A stretch of 64,000 nt of DNA, taken from NCBI RefSeq assembly GCF_030272615.1, contig NC_081415.1, forward strand, positions 366,431,667-366,495,666, given 5' to 3'. Source of the stretch: Cryptomeria japonica (Eukaryota; Streptophyta; Pinopsida; Cupressales; Cupressaceae). The notes under the pieces were generated by a model, which made no database searches, was not told the DNA's origin, and saw nothing but the letters and a program-made list of their open reading frames with translations. Made by a program: the position numbers and the translations under genes. Each line of letters opens with the position of its first letter. The first letter of the stretch is position 1. Below, piece by piece: positions 43,194 to 55,060 of the stretch.

Positions 43194-45236
43194 AAAAGAC
43201 TACATCTTTCCGCCGCAAATTAACGTTGTTTTATTTTTTAGATTTATTTTTTGATTTTTTTTCCATACAGTTTTTGTGAAAACTCGTACAAGTTTTCATA
43301 GAGGCCCAAACGACAAACTGCAGATATCGTACAGTCTGTCACGAATTATCGTACAACCTAGTTAGAATATTCGTACGGTATTCTATATTTTTGTATTAAA
43401 ATAGACTGCAATTTTTGGGTTTTTTATTGAATATTGATGATACTAATGCTGACCCTGGCCTGTTGTCTGTCTGCCTGAGAAATTTTGACAACCTAATCAG
43501 TTTTTTGCAAGATGCTTGTCAAAGAATATGCTTATCAAATAAAAACAATATGACCATTGATTCATTATTTTTGTAGGTTGTCTAAGGAGATTCAAGTGAA
43601 CATCGTGTATTCTTTAAATTCAGTTTTAGGCACTTAAATTGCTATCTGGCTAATGAACAAATCTATCTTTTATGTTTTTAGAAAAATATACGAGGTAGGA
43701 GAGTATTCTCTTGTCTGCATAGACAATCAGAAATCTAGACCCTCGAAGCTTTTTCTAAGTTTGAGATTTGTGTACCTTTAGCAGTCCTGTCACAGTGGGA
43801 AAAAGTAATCATCCTGTGAGAACGACTCAAGTGAGTACAGCTGGACCTGAGCATTCCAATTCACTATAATAAATAGGCCTCTGGTGATTAAAGTCTCAGA
43901 GGACAGGATTCTTTGAGTTTTCTCTTTTTGATCTCTCATATCGTGCATTTTGTAGGGCCTTGCAGTCTCAATCATGTTTACATGACTACAACTTGTTTCG
44001 GTACCCTGTCGGGCTATAGGCCTCAATCATGCTTGTGTGACTTCAAGGGGTAATTTCGAACAAAATTCCTGACTAAGAACTATAAGATAGAGGCTACCCG
44101 ATTCACCTCCAAAAGGGGGATAATCTTTGTGCAAGAGAGATAATAACTCTCCCAAGATACTTGCCATTTTGTGCCCCTATTAACGTTTGGAGTCAGCTAA
44201 TACGACATTGACAATCAATTGTGTGAGACTCAGCGGCCATATTCTGATTAGCTATTGGTTGTGTACCTGAGTCTGCAAGCAAAGGTTTTCTTCTCTAAGA
44301 CAACTTCCGTAGGGTTAGCGTGTTGTGCTTGAAGTCATTATATATCTTGAGTGTTTTCTGTATTTTCATCTCTGAAACTGAAACTAAAATATTTAAACTG
44401 GAGAAAACAATCAAGAACTAGTGATCAAAACTCTGTCCGTGTCAAAATTAAATAGTCTCTGTCAGTCATCAAAAACTCACTCCTAGTAAAAAACTAGTCT
44501 CTATCAGTCGTCAAAACTTTGTCTGTGTCAGAATCCCATCTCCATCCAAAACACTATCATACAAGTCTACTAAATTATCGTCTGGCTACATACCTATTAT
44601 CGTACAAGTCTTCATTGGTCCTGCCAATTTATCATCTGGCCTTGTAATAATTGTTGTCCGAGTATACAAAATTGTTGTTCTGCTCTTAGAGAATTGTCAT
44701 CTGGTCCCTAGCATAATGTTGTAAGAATAACCATCATACTCATAAAATTATCATCTGGAGGTCATTAAACTGTCATGCAAGTTTAGGCAGCAACTCATAC
44801 AAGAAACTATCTCTATTGTCTGGGAACTATTAAATTGTCGTCTAGGTATGAAAACTCTGTCGTACGAATTCCTGATTTTGTCAATCCAGAAACTTGTATG
44901 TCTGCACACTTTTTCTAGAACAGTCAAACTTGCCTAATCAGTCTACAGCAAGCATAAAACTGGTCATCATAATCCTGAGCATAAACAATCCTGATAGTGT
45001 ACCCCTATCATTGTGTTGCACGATTTTGTCGATCATCTTTCAAATAGTTCAATCAACTACTTATAAAAATAAATCAAACTAAGTTACTTAGATTATGTCT
45101 TATACAGGATAGATCGTTCCTAAAACCAAATTGATTCTTAGTCACTTCTCTCAAATCACTACGTTAAACAAATAACTAGCTTCAATTTGATCTTGACTTC
45201 TGCATCACATCTAGCTCTTGGTCATATCAGTCATAA
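43194..45236 (+). other. Tat1 untranslated leader with degenerate short repeats
   Basis: About 2 kb with no supported ORF. Near 43280-43385 and again at 44440-44880 a short motif family recurs: 'TATCGTACAAGTC', 'AATTGTCGTCTGG', 'TTATCATCTGG' and 'CTCTGTC(A/G)'. Spacing is irregular, roughly 20-45 bp. Confidence 0.6.
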
Positions 45237-47091
45237 ATGCCTACTCAAACCAGAAGTTCTCACAAGAAAGATACCAAAGGTAAAGAATCATCCTTTTCAT
45301 TAAAATAAAATCCATTCTTCGTAGAGGACCCTGCCTTTAATAAACCTTCATCATCAAATTTACCAATTTTTGATCAACCCTTATCTCCCATCATGTCTAG
45401 AGAAAGGCAAGAAAGACAAGTTGCTAAACATGACACTTATGACAATCTCAGCACCCATGCTAATGACAATGATTCCTCATCTAGTGAGTCTGAAGCCTAT
45501 GAACCTACATAAGCTATTATAAATAGTTGTCAAAAGGATAAACATTTCCAAAAAATGATGAAGATTATAATGGCTAGAGAAAAAGAAAATTATTTTCTAG
45601 AGCTAGCAAAACAAGGCGCTAAACTTACTACTGATTATAATGTTGAAACCCTTATCACTAAAGAGGAAGAGACACCCTTAGTGCTAGTAAACAAACAATT
45701 ACAAGTGTTACAGACTGAAATCACAGAAATGAAAAACAAGGATAAATCATCAAAGCAGTATTCTTTAGACACAATCTGCCCGTTCCCATTTGCCAAAAAT
45801 CTTTACATGCCTCCAATTCCTTCAAGAGTGGAGATTCCCAAGTTTGACAAATATGATGGTAATGTAGATCCTCAAGACCATGTCAGAGAATTTTGTTCTT
45901 TATGTATGGATTTCATGCACGAACAAACATATCTCATGCACCTTTTCCCGAGGAATTTAGGAGGACAAGCTATGGAATGGTTTTCAAGCCTACCTATGGG
46001 AATTAAAATTTTTGAGGAATTAGTCAAATTGTTTCTCTAGAAATAATCCTATAACATTCATCATCCAGTCACTATGATCGAGCTTTGTAATACCAAACAG
46101 AAAATAGGAGAACCTTTTCTCACTTTTCTTCAATGTTGGAGAAAGATGTTCTCTAGATATTCACAACCTATTCCAGATTCTGAGAAGATGAACATTTTTG
46201 TCAATAACCTAATCCCTGAATTGAAATTCAATATCCAAATGCAAGTATACCCTTCATTCAACAAAATGGTAGATGGTGCCCTCAGAATGGAAGATGTTCT
46301 TATAAAGAAAGTAGATATATTACTTTGAAAAGAAACACAACAAGGCTCTAGTTCCAAAGAAAAGAACAAATACTAGAAATACGGAAAAAGATAACAACAG
46401 AAACATTGTTAATGATGGAGTGGTAGACACTGTGAAAACAAAATCAAAACCCACAATGTTTAATCTGGCTAGTAGCACACAAGAACTCAAAGCAGCTGAA
46501 ACTACGGCAAAAAATCCTCCGAAGAAATCAAAAGAGTGGTTTAAAGAAAAACCATGGCTTTCAAAGCCTAAAATCGATTTCACTCCTTTGGAAGAATCAT
46601 ATGAATCAGCTCTTAAAACTTTATGGGCAAATGATCTAATAATATTGCCAAACAACTCTAGACCTTATGATCCATAAGTTAAACCCAAATAGCGGAGGGA
46701 AAATGAGTACTATGAATGTCATCGAATCAAAGGTCATACAACAAACAACTGCATGAAACTCAAACATGAGATCCAAGACCTCATCAATGCTGGCAAAATT
46801 GTTGTTGGAAATCAAATGACTAATGTTGATCACAAATCTTTTAAAGATCCCTTGCCTACTTATGAACAAGGTGATTCCTCAAAATTCAAGGGAGGTGCCA
46901 AAGTCAATTACACCTACACTAACAATGACAATGTGATCAACATGATTGAATCTTCCCAATATGAGTATTGTAATGTGATCATAATCAAAGATAAACAAAA
47001 TAAAACACAAACTGTAAATGTTGTCACCCACGCTCAAAAGAAGGTTACTCTCAAAGGAGCTAGTTCCTCAACTCCTGATCAAACAACATAA
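45237..47091 (+). pseudogene. Tat1 gag
   Basis: Start at ATG 45237 ('MPTQTRSSHKKDTKGKESS'); the same frame continues through stops to 46328. The capsid-like core is at about 45780-46320: 'PSRVEIPKFDKYDGNVDPQD', 'RNLGGQAMEWFSSLP', 'KIGEPFLTFLQCWRKM' and 'NIFVNNLIPELKFNIQMQVY'. A frameshift near 46330 leads to the downstream frame. A knuckle 'ECHRIKGHTTNNCMKLKHEI' lies at about 46705-46765, as in Tat-type gags. It forms the particle protein of a Ty3/gypsy element. Stops at about 45309, 45511 and 46041 make it dead. Confidence 0.85.
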
Positions 47092-47397
47092 AACCTACCA
47101 ACTTCTTTAAACAGACAACCAGATATGATCGTAGATAAATCTAAGCAGTCGGCTTCATCATCCTCTCCTGGTTATAGCATTTTCGAACAATTGAAATGAA
47201 CCCGCTCAAATCTCCATTTTTGAACTACTTAAGATCTCGTCTTCTCATAGAGAGATCCTAGACAAAGCTTTTCTCACTACTAATGTCCCTAAAGATTTAG
47301 ATGTAGATCAGTTTCAATCTATGGTGGGTCACCTGACTTCAGATCATTACGTCACCTTCTCTGAAGAAGATGACAATTCACTTAATCACCCACATAA

Positions 47398-48453
47398 TGT
47401 TAGGTCTCGGAGACAACTGAGAGGGGGGGGTGAATTAGTCGTTTAATAAATTCAAACCAAAAACTTATTAACCAACTTAATGCTTAATACCGATAAACTA
47501 GTTAAGTATGTCGGTAGATAGTGTTAATAGTAAATTACCATACCGGTAAGAATTAATGCATGAAATATAAACACAAAGTCATCCACAACACATGACACCA
47601 ATATTTGTACGTGGAAACCCTGTAAGGGGAAAAACCATGATGGGAAACCTTACCCACAATCAAATGATACTACTGCAGATATTAAGTGTACAAAGAGGGG
47701 TCTGCACATGCAGAAAGGCCAATAGCCTAGAGCTCACTGCTCAATCACAAATGGGAGTCACACTGACTACAGTTGGATGGTTAAATCCAATAAGAATGTA
47801 CTATACAAAATCACATCTTCATATGCTAAATTCAGTACTGGTGTAATGCTGATATGCTTCTACAAAAACCTAACTTCACCTTCAAATGATGTCTTCATGT
47901 ATGCCTCTGCTTGATCTTGCATATACCTTCACTCAAATCTTTTTCGCATTCCACACTTGATCTTACAAATAAGATCTTACATTTATACCATACCCTAAGA
48001 CCAATTTTAGTAGGTCGGCTCTACAAGATATTACAATAAAACATTTTACAAATAATATAATATCCGATGCAATAACTGATAAAACATGTCGGCTTAATGC
48101 ATTTATAACAATAATAAATCATCTCCATAGTGTGCCATGCTAATGTGGAAAAGATAAACTTACTGGTGTAACCCTAGATAACCTGGACCTATTTGCCGGT
48201 AAAGGCAAATATGCAAATAAGAATATATCAATGATTAGTACTTCAAAATAAAGTGTCCACATGATTTCTTCGACATTACCAAGTGTCTTCCATGTCATTC
48301 TAGGTACCGGTGAACATTATATCCTGCCGGTTGATCATATACCAGTAACTGTTGCATAGATTATTGCTTGCCGGTGAATGTTGCTGGATCTCCAAAGTAG
48401 GTGTATTTAGTAGGTGCTGACATCAATGACAAAACCATACCAAAATACCAACA
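47398..48453 (-). repeat. Copia 3' LTR
   Basis: On the minus strand it starts TGTTGGTATTTTGG and ends with 'CCCCCCCTCTCAGTTGTC' followed by CTAACA. It has the U5 block seen in Z LTRs. Confidence 0.95.
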
Positions 48454-48485
48454 ATCTCCCCCTTTGGCATTGATGGCAACACAAG
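48454..48485 (-). other. Copia polypurine tract
   Basis: Minus strand 'GTTGCCATCAATGCCAAAGG' then GGGAGAT next to the LTR. Further G-rich tracts lie upstream at about 48546, 48646 and 48724 (plus-strand 'CTCCCCCTGGG', 'CTCCCCCTTTGACATCAAA', 'ACTCCCCCTGAG'). Confidence 0.9.
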
Positions 48486-48799
48486 ATGGAAAAACCATCA
48501 AAGTGCCAAAACAGAAATGCCAAATAAAAACCAACAATCTTCATTTCTCCCCCTGGGAGTAACAATACCAATCTTTCAAAAAAAACTTTCCCTTAAAATC
48601 TCTTTTTCTTTCCAAAAGGATAATGTGTTTTTCCATAGATATCTCTCCCCCTTTGACATCAAATGCCAAAGTCACAAAAGGTCAAGTTCATACAAAATAC
48701 CAACCAATTCAATATACCAACTACTCCCCCTGAGAAGTAGCTTCCTCATCAAATACCAGAATAAAAAATTGTCCATTTAATTTTGTCGATTGATGACAA

Positions 48800-50399
48800 T
48801 CATCAACTGTCTAAGTCACTACCGGTGGTGGTATGACTCCGAGCTGATCTCTGAGATACTCAAAAGTTTCCTTAGGCAAAGGTTTTGTGAAAATATCTGC
48901 AAGCTGTTCTTTAGTATTCACATAAACCAGTTTTATCTCTTTTTCTTCAACTTTTTCCCTTAGAAAATTCAGTTTGATAGAAACATGTTTTGTTTTCGAA
49001 TGTAATACCGGATTTTTAGATATATCAATTGCTGCAGTGTTATCACAGTATATAGTAATTTAAGTTCCTTGCATTTTACCTTTATTTCTTTCAACATTTG
49101 CTTAAGCCAAAGTACCTATGTACAGTTTGTTGCTACTGCAACATATTCTAATTCTGCTGTTGATAAAGATGTACAACTCTGTTTCTTACTCAACTAGGAA
49201 ACTAATCTTTTTCCAAGAAAGAATGCTCCTCCAGTGGTGCTTTTTCTATCATCCACATCTCCTACCCAATTTGCATCTGTATATACACATAGATCAAAAT
49301 TTCCATCTTTAGGATACCATAATCCAAGATTTGTTGTGCCTTGTAAGTACCGGAAAATCCTTTTCACTGCTGATTCATGATTTTCCTTAGGATTACTCTG
49401 AAATCTAGAAACTATACATACTGCATTCATAATATCAGGTCTAGTTTGTGTCAAATATAGAAAACCTCCTATCATAGATTTGTATCTAGTTGGATTAACA
49501 GGTGTAGATTCATCCCTTTGAGATAATTTGTCATTTGTAGTCATAGGTGTGCTTACCGGTTTAGAGTTCTCCATCCCAAATTTCTTAAGTAGTTCTTTCA
49601 AGTACTTAGATTGACTCAAAAATATACCTTTATCAGTCTGTAAAATCTGCAATCCTAAAAAGAATTTTATTTCTCCAATCATAGACATTTCAAATTCTTG
49701 CTGCATTTCAAGAGAAAATTCTTTGCATAATTCATCTTCTCCTCCAAAGACTATATCATCAACAAATACTTCAATAATCAAGATTTCATCATTAGTTACT
49801 TTGTAATATAAATTGCTATCTGCATTTCCTTTAGTAAAACCAATCTTTAAAAGATACTTATCCAATCTTGCATACCAAGCTCTTGGGGCTTGTTTTAATC
49901 CATACATAGCTTTTCTTAATCTGCAAACCATATCATTGTCATCTGTTAAAGAAAATCCATCAGGTTGTTCAATATAGACTTCCTCTTCAAGATCTCCATT
50001 CAAAAATGCACATTTAATATCCATTTGATAAACTTTGTAATCCTTGTGAGCTGCAAAAGCCAAGAATAATCTAACTGCCTCAATTCTGGCTACTGGTGCA
50101 AAGGTTTCATTGTAATCAACTCCTTCTTTCTGAGAATATCCCTTACACATTAGTCTTTCTTTATTTCTAACAACCTTACCATCTTCATTAAATTTGTTTC
50201 TAAATACCCATTTGGTTCCAATTACATTTTTATTTTTAGGCCGGGGAACTAATGTCCAAGTATTATTTTTCTCAATTTGTCCTAATTCTTCTTCCATAGC
50301 TTTAATCCAAAATTTATCTTCACATGCCTCATTGATAGTTAATGGTTCAATTTGAGAAATAAGACATACCTCTTCATTTGCCAATCTTCCTCTTGTCAT
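48800..50399 (-). pseudogene. Copia reverse transcriptase and RNase H
   Basis: Open from 50399 to 49194 (401 codons). RT landmarks: '[20 protein letters not shown]', '[15 protein letters not shown]' (first catalytic Asp), '[15 protein letters not shown]' and 'FVDDIVFG' (catalytic DD; Phe replaces the usual Tyr). RNase H starts at '[20 protein letters not shown]' and then meets a stop at 49194. Beyond it 'YCDNTAAI' and a C-terminal end to about 48810 remain in frame, interrupted by more stops. It is in the same frame as integrase with a single stop between them (at 50472). It copies the element RNA into DNA; this copy is inactive. Confidence 0.95.
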
Positions 50400-50471
50400 A
50401 ACTCCTTTAAATTTGCTTCCAATTATCTGATCTTCAGAATGATTCAGTCTTACATACCGGGGTGTCTTAGT

Positions 50472-51587
50472 CTATTGTTGTTCTTCAATTACTGTGGAAT
50501 CCTCTGATGATACTGGAGTAACCAGATCATCATTATGTACCAGTGGATTTATTGTAGGTTCATTTGTCATAACTTCCATTTCCGGTTCAGAGTCTATATA
50601 TCTTGAAGTTCCTTTGAATTGTTCATCAATCTTTACATTTGTACTCTCAACAATTTTTTGTAATCTTTTATTAAAACATCTATATGCCTTGCTCTTAAAT
50701 GAATAACCAAGAAATATTCCTTCATCACTTCTAGGATCAAACTTGCCAATATACTCATCTCTTCTAATATAACATTTACTTCCAAAAATTCTGAAGTACT
50801 TAAGAGTAGGAATATTACCAAACCATAGTTCATGAGGGGTCTTACCGGTTTCACCTTTGATGTGAACTTTGTTGAATGTATAGACAGCAGTGCTTACTGC
50901 CTCTCTCCAGTACACATGTGGTAGATTTGCTTCTGATAACATACTTCTTGTTGCATCCAAGATAGTTTTGTTTTTCCTTTCAACAACTCCATTTTGTTGT
51001 GGTGTCCGAGGTGCTGATAACTGTCTTTTGATTCCATTCACTTCACAGAATGTATTAAAATCTTTAGATGTGAATTCTCCTCCTTGATCTGATCTTAAAC
51101 ATTTGATTTTCTTACTGGTTTCATTTTCAACCATTGCTTTGAATAGTTTGAACTTCCCAAGTGCTTCTGATTTTTCTTTGAGAAAAGTAACCCAACACAT
51201 TCTAGAATAATCATCAATAATTAGCATGAAATATCTATCACCTTGTAAGCTTTTAGTTCTAGCTAGACCACATAAATAAGTGTGAATTAAATCAAGAGCA
51301 TTATTGGATTTTTCTGGAATACTTTTGAAACTAGCTCTAACTTGTTTTCCAAATTGACATTCCTTGCAAACTATATTTTGCGGTTTCACAATTTTAGGTA
51401 GATCTCTAACTGTCTTAGAAGTACTGATTTTTACCATGCAATCAAAATTTACATGACATAGTCTTTTATGCCATAACCAACTTTCATCTATATGTGCAAT
51501 TAAGCATGCCTTTTCACTGTTATTCAAATGAAAGATATTACCTCTAGTCTGATTACCGGTTGCAATTTCCAAACCAGTTCTATTCAT
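50472..51587 (-). pseudogene. Copia integrase
   Basis: 371 open codons. The HHCC finger is 'LWHKRLCHVNF' and 'CKECQFGK'. Catalytic core: 'YFMLIIDDYSRMCWVTFLK' (Asp), 'CLRSDQGGEF' (Asp), and 'PQQNGVVERKN' (Glu). The C-terminal part has the GKxPxxxWxG-type 'GKTPHELWFGNIPTLKYFR'. Upstream the frame stays open to a stop at about 51779, separating it from protease. All three catalytic acidic residues look intact. It inserts element DNA into the genome. Confidence 0.95.
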
Positions 51588-51599
51588 GATTTTGCATTT

Positions 51600-51977
51600 T
51601 CCATTTTTGAATTGTAACTGAAAACCTTTCTCAACTAGTTGACCAACACTTAAAAGATTATGTTTTAATCCTTCAACATAGTAGATATTGTCAGTGTTAT
51701 GTTTACCATCAAGAGATATTGAACCCTTACCTTTGATTGAACAGGCTTTGTCATCTCCAAATCTTACTAAACCTCCATTTTATTCTTGAAAGTTCAAGAA
51801 TTTACCTTTGTCTCCAGTCATGTGATGTGAGCATCCTGAGTCAATAATCCATTCATCCTTTGATTCAACTTTAGCTGCTAGGGCTTGTTCTACCGGTTGA
51901 ACAATAGGTGCCGATTGATCTTCTATTATAACAACAAAGACCCATCCATTGTCTGCTGGATCCTCATCAGAAATCAT
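51600..51977 (-). pseudogene. Copia protease
   Basis: 'EWIIDSGCSHHMTGDKGKFL' gives the DSG active site and the conserved HMTG turn of Ty1/copia proteases. A stop follows 'LNFQE' near 51779, after which the frame continues ('GKHNTDNIYYVEGLKHNLLS') towards integrase. A +1/-1 shift at about 51970 separates it from gag ('EGVTDDF' end of gag, 'DEDPADNGWVF' start here), probably decay rather than programmed shifting. Confidence 0.88.
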
Positions 51978-52968
51978 CAGTCACACCTTCATCAGCAATG
52001 TAACAAGATTTATCTTTGTTTTTCTTAAATCTGTATCTCTGATATTTAGGATTAGGTTTGTATGTTCTTCTAGCTTCTTCTCTTAGTCTAGCATGTCTAT
52101 CAGGGCATCTTGAAGCCATATGACCAATCTTATTGCAGTTAAAACATTTAAAGGGTGCTTTACCTTCATACTTACTTCCAATTGGGCCTTTTGGCATTTT
52201 TCTTGCAAATAGTGCTTCAAGTTCTTCAAGCTCTTCATTCTCCTTCCTAGTTTCTTCAAGTTCTCTTGCATACAAGGCTCTCCAATCTGATTTGTCAAAA
52301 GATGGAGCAGATGATGTTGATGCTTTGAAGGCCAAATCAGTTTTTATAGTAGCAATAGGACCAAATTCCTCAATTTCAAAAGCTAAAAGTTTTCCAATCA
52401 ATGTATCCCTAGTTACTGATGTATTAGGCATTGTTCTCAACTCATTTATAGCAGTAACCTTCATTTTATATGTCGGTGGCAAACCTCTTAAGATTTTTGA
52501 AACAATCTCATCCTCACTCAAGGTTCCTCCACAACATTTGATACCCAAAACAATTTCATTTAATCTTTCCATAAAAGCAGAAATCCTTTCATCTTCTTCC
52601 ATTTTCAGATGTTCATACCTAACTCGGAAGCTTTCAAGTTTTGCAATTTTGACTGTGGAATTTCCTTCATTCAGTGTTTCCAAATGATCCCAAATAGCTT
52701 TAGCAGTAGATCTATCTGATAATCCCATGATTTGTTGATCTGATAATGCGCTCAAGAGTGCTTCTCTTGCTTTGCAATCACTTTATTCATCTTTAGCTAA
52801 AGTAGTTGGAGTAGTCTGACTAGCTACAACAGCAGTATAACCATTCTTAGTAACTTCCCAGATGTCTTTACCAATGCAATTCAGATGTGTCTCCATTCTG
52901 ATTTTCCATATCCCATAGTTGGTTCCATCAAGTTTAGGACTATCCTTTCTGAAATAATTAGTAGACAT
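51967..52968 (-). pseudogene. Copia gag (UBN2-type)
   Basis: Starts ATG 52968 ('MSTNYFRKDSPKLDGTNYGI'), with one in-frame stop near 52782, then open to 51967. Gag landmarks: 'WKIRMETHLNCIGKDIWEV', 'KAIWDHLETLNEGNSTVKIA', 'FRVRYEHLKMEEDERISAFM' and 'KILRGLPPTYKMKVTAINEL'. One zinc knuckle is present: 'CFNCNKIGHMASRCP'. Typical length and layout for a plant Ty1/copia gag, in contrast to the coiled-coil gag of Z2. Confidence 0.93.
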
Positions 52969-53011
52969 TGGATCTCCTCAAGTTGTTAAACTTCTACAAA
53001 AAGAGGACTAA

Positions 53012-53023
53012 GCTCTGATACCA
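53012..53023 (-). other. Copia primer-binding site
   Basis: TGGTATCAGAGC on the minus strand, two bases after the 5' LTR. Complementary to initiator tRNA-Met 3' end, as in most plant copia elements. Confidence 0.95.
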
Positions 53024-53025
53024 AT

Positions 53026-54081
53026 TGTTAGGTCCCGGAGACAACTGAGAGGGGGGGGGTGAATCAGTTGTCTAATAAATTCAAACCAAAAACTTATTAA
53101 CCAACTTAATGCTTAATACCGGTAAACCAGTTAAGTATGCTGGTAGACAGTGTTAACAGTAATTGCCATACCGGTAAGAATTAATGCATGAAACATAAAC
53201 ACAAAGTCATCCACAACACATGACACCAATATTTGTACGTGGAAACCCTGTAAGGGGAAAAACCACAGTGGGAATCCTTACCCACAATCAGATGATACTA
53301 CTGTAGATAGTATGTGTACAAAGGGGGGTCTACACATGCAGAAAGGCCAACGGCCTAGAGCTCACTGCTCAATCACAAATGGGATTTACACTGACTACAA
53401 TTGGATGGTTAAATCCAATAAGAATGTACTGTACAAAATCGCATCTTCATATGCTGAATTTAGTACCAGTGTAATGCTGATATGCTTCTACAAAAACCTA
53501 ACTTCACCTTCAGATGATGTCTCTGTGTATGCCTCTACTTGATCTCACATATACCTTCACTCAAATCTTTTTTGCATTCCACACTTGATCTTACAAATAA
53601 GATCTTACATTTGTACCATACCCTAAGACCAATTTTAGTAGGTCAGCTCTACAAGATATTACAATAAAACATTTTACAAATGATATAATATCTGATGCAA
53701 TAACCGATAAAACATGTCATCTTAATGCATTTATAACAATAATAAATCATCTCCATAGCATGCCATGCTGATCTGGAAAAGATAAACCTGCCGTTGTAAC
53801 CCTAGATAACCTGGACCTATTTGTCGGTAAAGGCAAATATGCAAATAAGAATATATCAATGATTAGTACTTCAAAATAAAGTGTCCACATGATGTCTTCG
53901 ACATTACCAAGTGTCTTCCATGTCATTCCAGGTACTGGTGAACATTATATCCTACCGGTTGATCATATACTAGTAACTGTTGCACAGATTACTGCTTGCT
54001 GGTGAATGTTGCTGGATCTCCAAAGTATGTGCATTTAGTAGGTGTTGACATCAATGACAAAACCATACCAAAATACCAACA
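53026..54081 (-). repeat. Copia 5' LTR
   Basis: 1056 bp, same length as the 3' LTR. Carries the U5 block and several ACCGGT motifs. Confidence 0.95.
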
Positions 54082-54086
54082 CATAA

Positions 54087-55060
54087 CCAGCCATTACACA
54101 TCAAAGCTATGATCCATAACCACCAAGTCAAACATGTTTTGATAGATGGAGGCGGTGGGTTGAATATTTGTACCTACAATCTACTGATACAGTTGGGATT
54201 TTCTGAAAATGTCATTGATCCAACAAAGAAAATAACAATCAAAGCTTATGATGAAGAAGAAAAAACTTCTAAAGGTCCAATACTATTACCAATCAAGGGT
54301 AGGACCTATCGAAAGAGATGTTATTTTCTAGGTGCTTGACCTCCCTCTTTCATACAACATCTTGCTGGGCAAGTCATGGATTCATGAAATGCAAGCAGTG
54401 CCATCTACCTATCATCAGTGCTTGAAATTTTCTTATAATGGAGTTGAAGCAATTATTCCTGCTAATACAAGCTACATCTATAAAGCATTAAAACAGTTTA
54501 CTGATACCTTTTTTCCTCATAACAGAGTAGCCTCTACAACTAAAAGTTTACAAACTTTGATGAAAGATTTAGAAAAGAAATTGAAAATCATAGATACTCA
54601 CATGGATGGATACAAAATAGAACTCGTTCTTTCACTAATGTCTCTTCCTCCATCACCAAGACAGTCTGGAAAACCATTAGAGGCTATGAAGCCACAAACT
54701 TCAACTCCAAATGTCATTTATGATGGTATTTTTGTACAGTCCTCTACTTCCTTTGCAGATGAAATAGAAGAATATGTTGTTCTCAAATGGATTTTCAAAG
54801 AAGATAGTGAAAACAAAGAAGCACAAGACTATGAAATTTCCCCGACACAATATGGTCCAGGCTATAAGATGATTCACCGCATGGGATATTAAGGTACTGG
54901 TCCTCTAGGAAAGCGTCAAGAAGGTATTGTTGAACCTATTAAATTACAAACTAAGTCTACAAATGACAAATATGGATTTGGATACCATTTAGAGGAGTCA
55001 TCAGATCAAAAACATACTTCTCATCATCAGTCTAAGTGGAGGAAAAAGATACCACCTTCG
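54087..55060 (+). pseudogene. Tat1 protease and G-patch
   Basis: 'QVKHVLIDGGGGLNICTYNL' is the retropepsin active site (DGG instead of DTG/DSG), followed by 'GPILLPIKG' and, after a frameshift near 54335, 'LPLSYNILLGKSWIHEMQAV' and 'STYHQCLKF', the end of the protease fold. A G-patch follows at 54850-54990 ('YGPGYKMIHRMGY' stop 'GTGPLGKRQEGIVEPI' ... 'YGFGYH'). This protease plus G-patch order is typical of Tat-type elements. Confidence 0.85.

Larger units (their letters stand above)
47398..54081 (-). mobile_element. Ty1/copia LTR retrotransposon, nearly complete, decayed
   Basis: 6684 bp with equal LTRs (1056 bp each), perfect 5-bp duplication 'cataa' (47393-47397, 54082-54086), primer-binding site and polypurine tract. 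Domain order on the minus strand is gag, protease, integrase, reverse transcriptase, RNase H, the Ty1/copia order. Over 445 compared LTR bases I count about 26 differences (~6%), mostly C/T and G/A transitions. It is inserted within Tat1 between gag and protease. Confidence 0.96.

Noticed and set aside
51960-51980. Programmed frameshift between copia gag and protease
   Set aside because: Most plant copia elements have a single ORF, and this copy has other random stops, so decay is the simpler reading.
52133-52687. 184-codon plus-strand ORF
   Set aside because: It is the antisense shadow of the copia gag.
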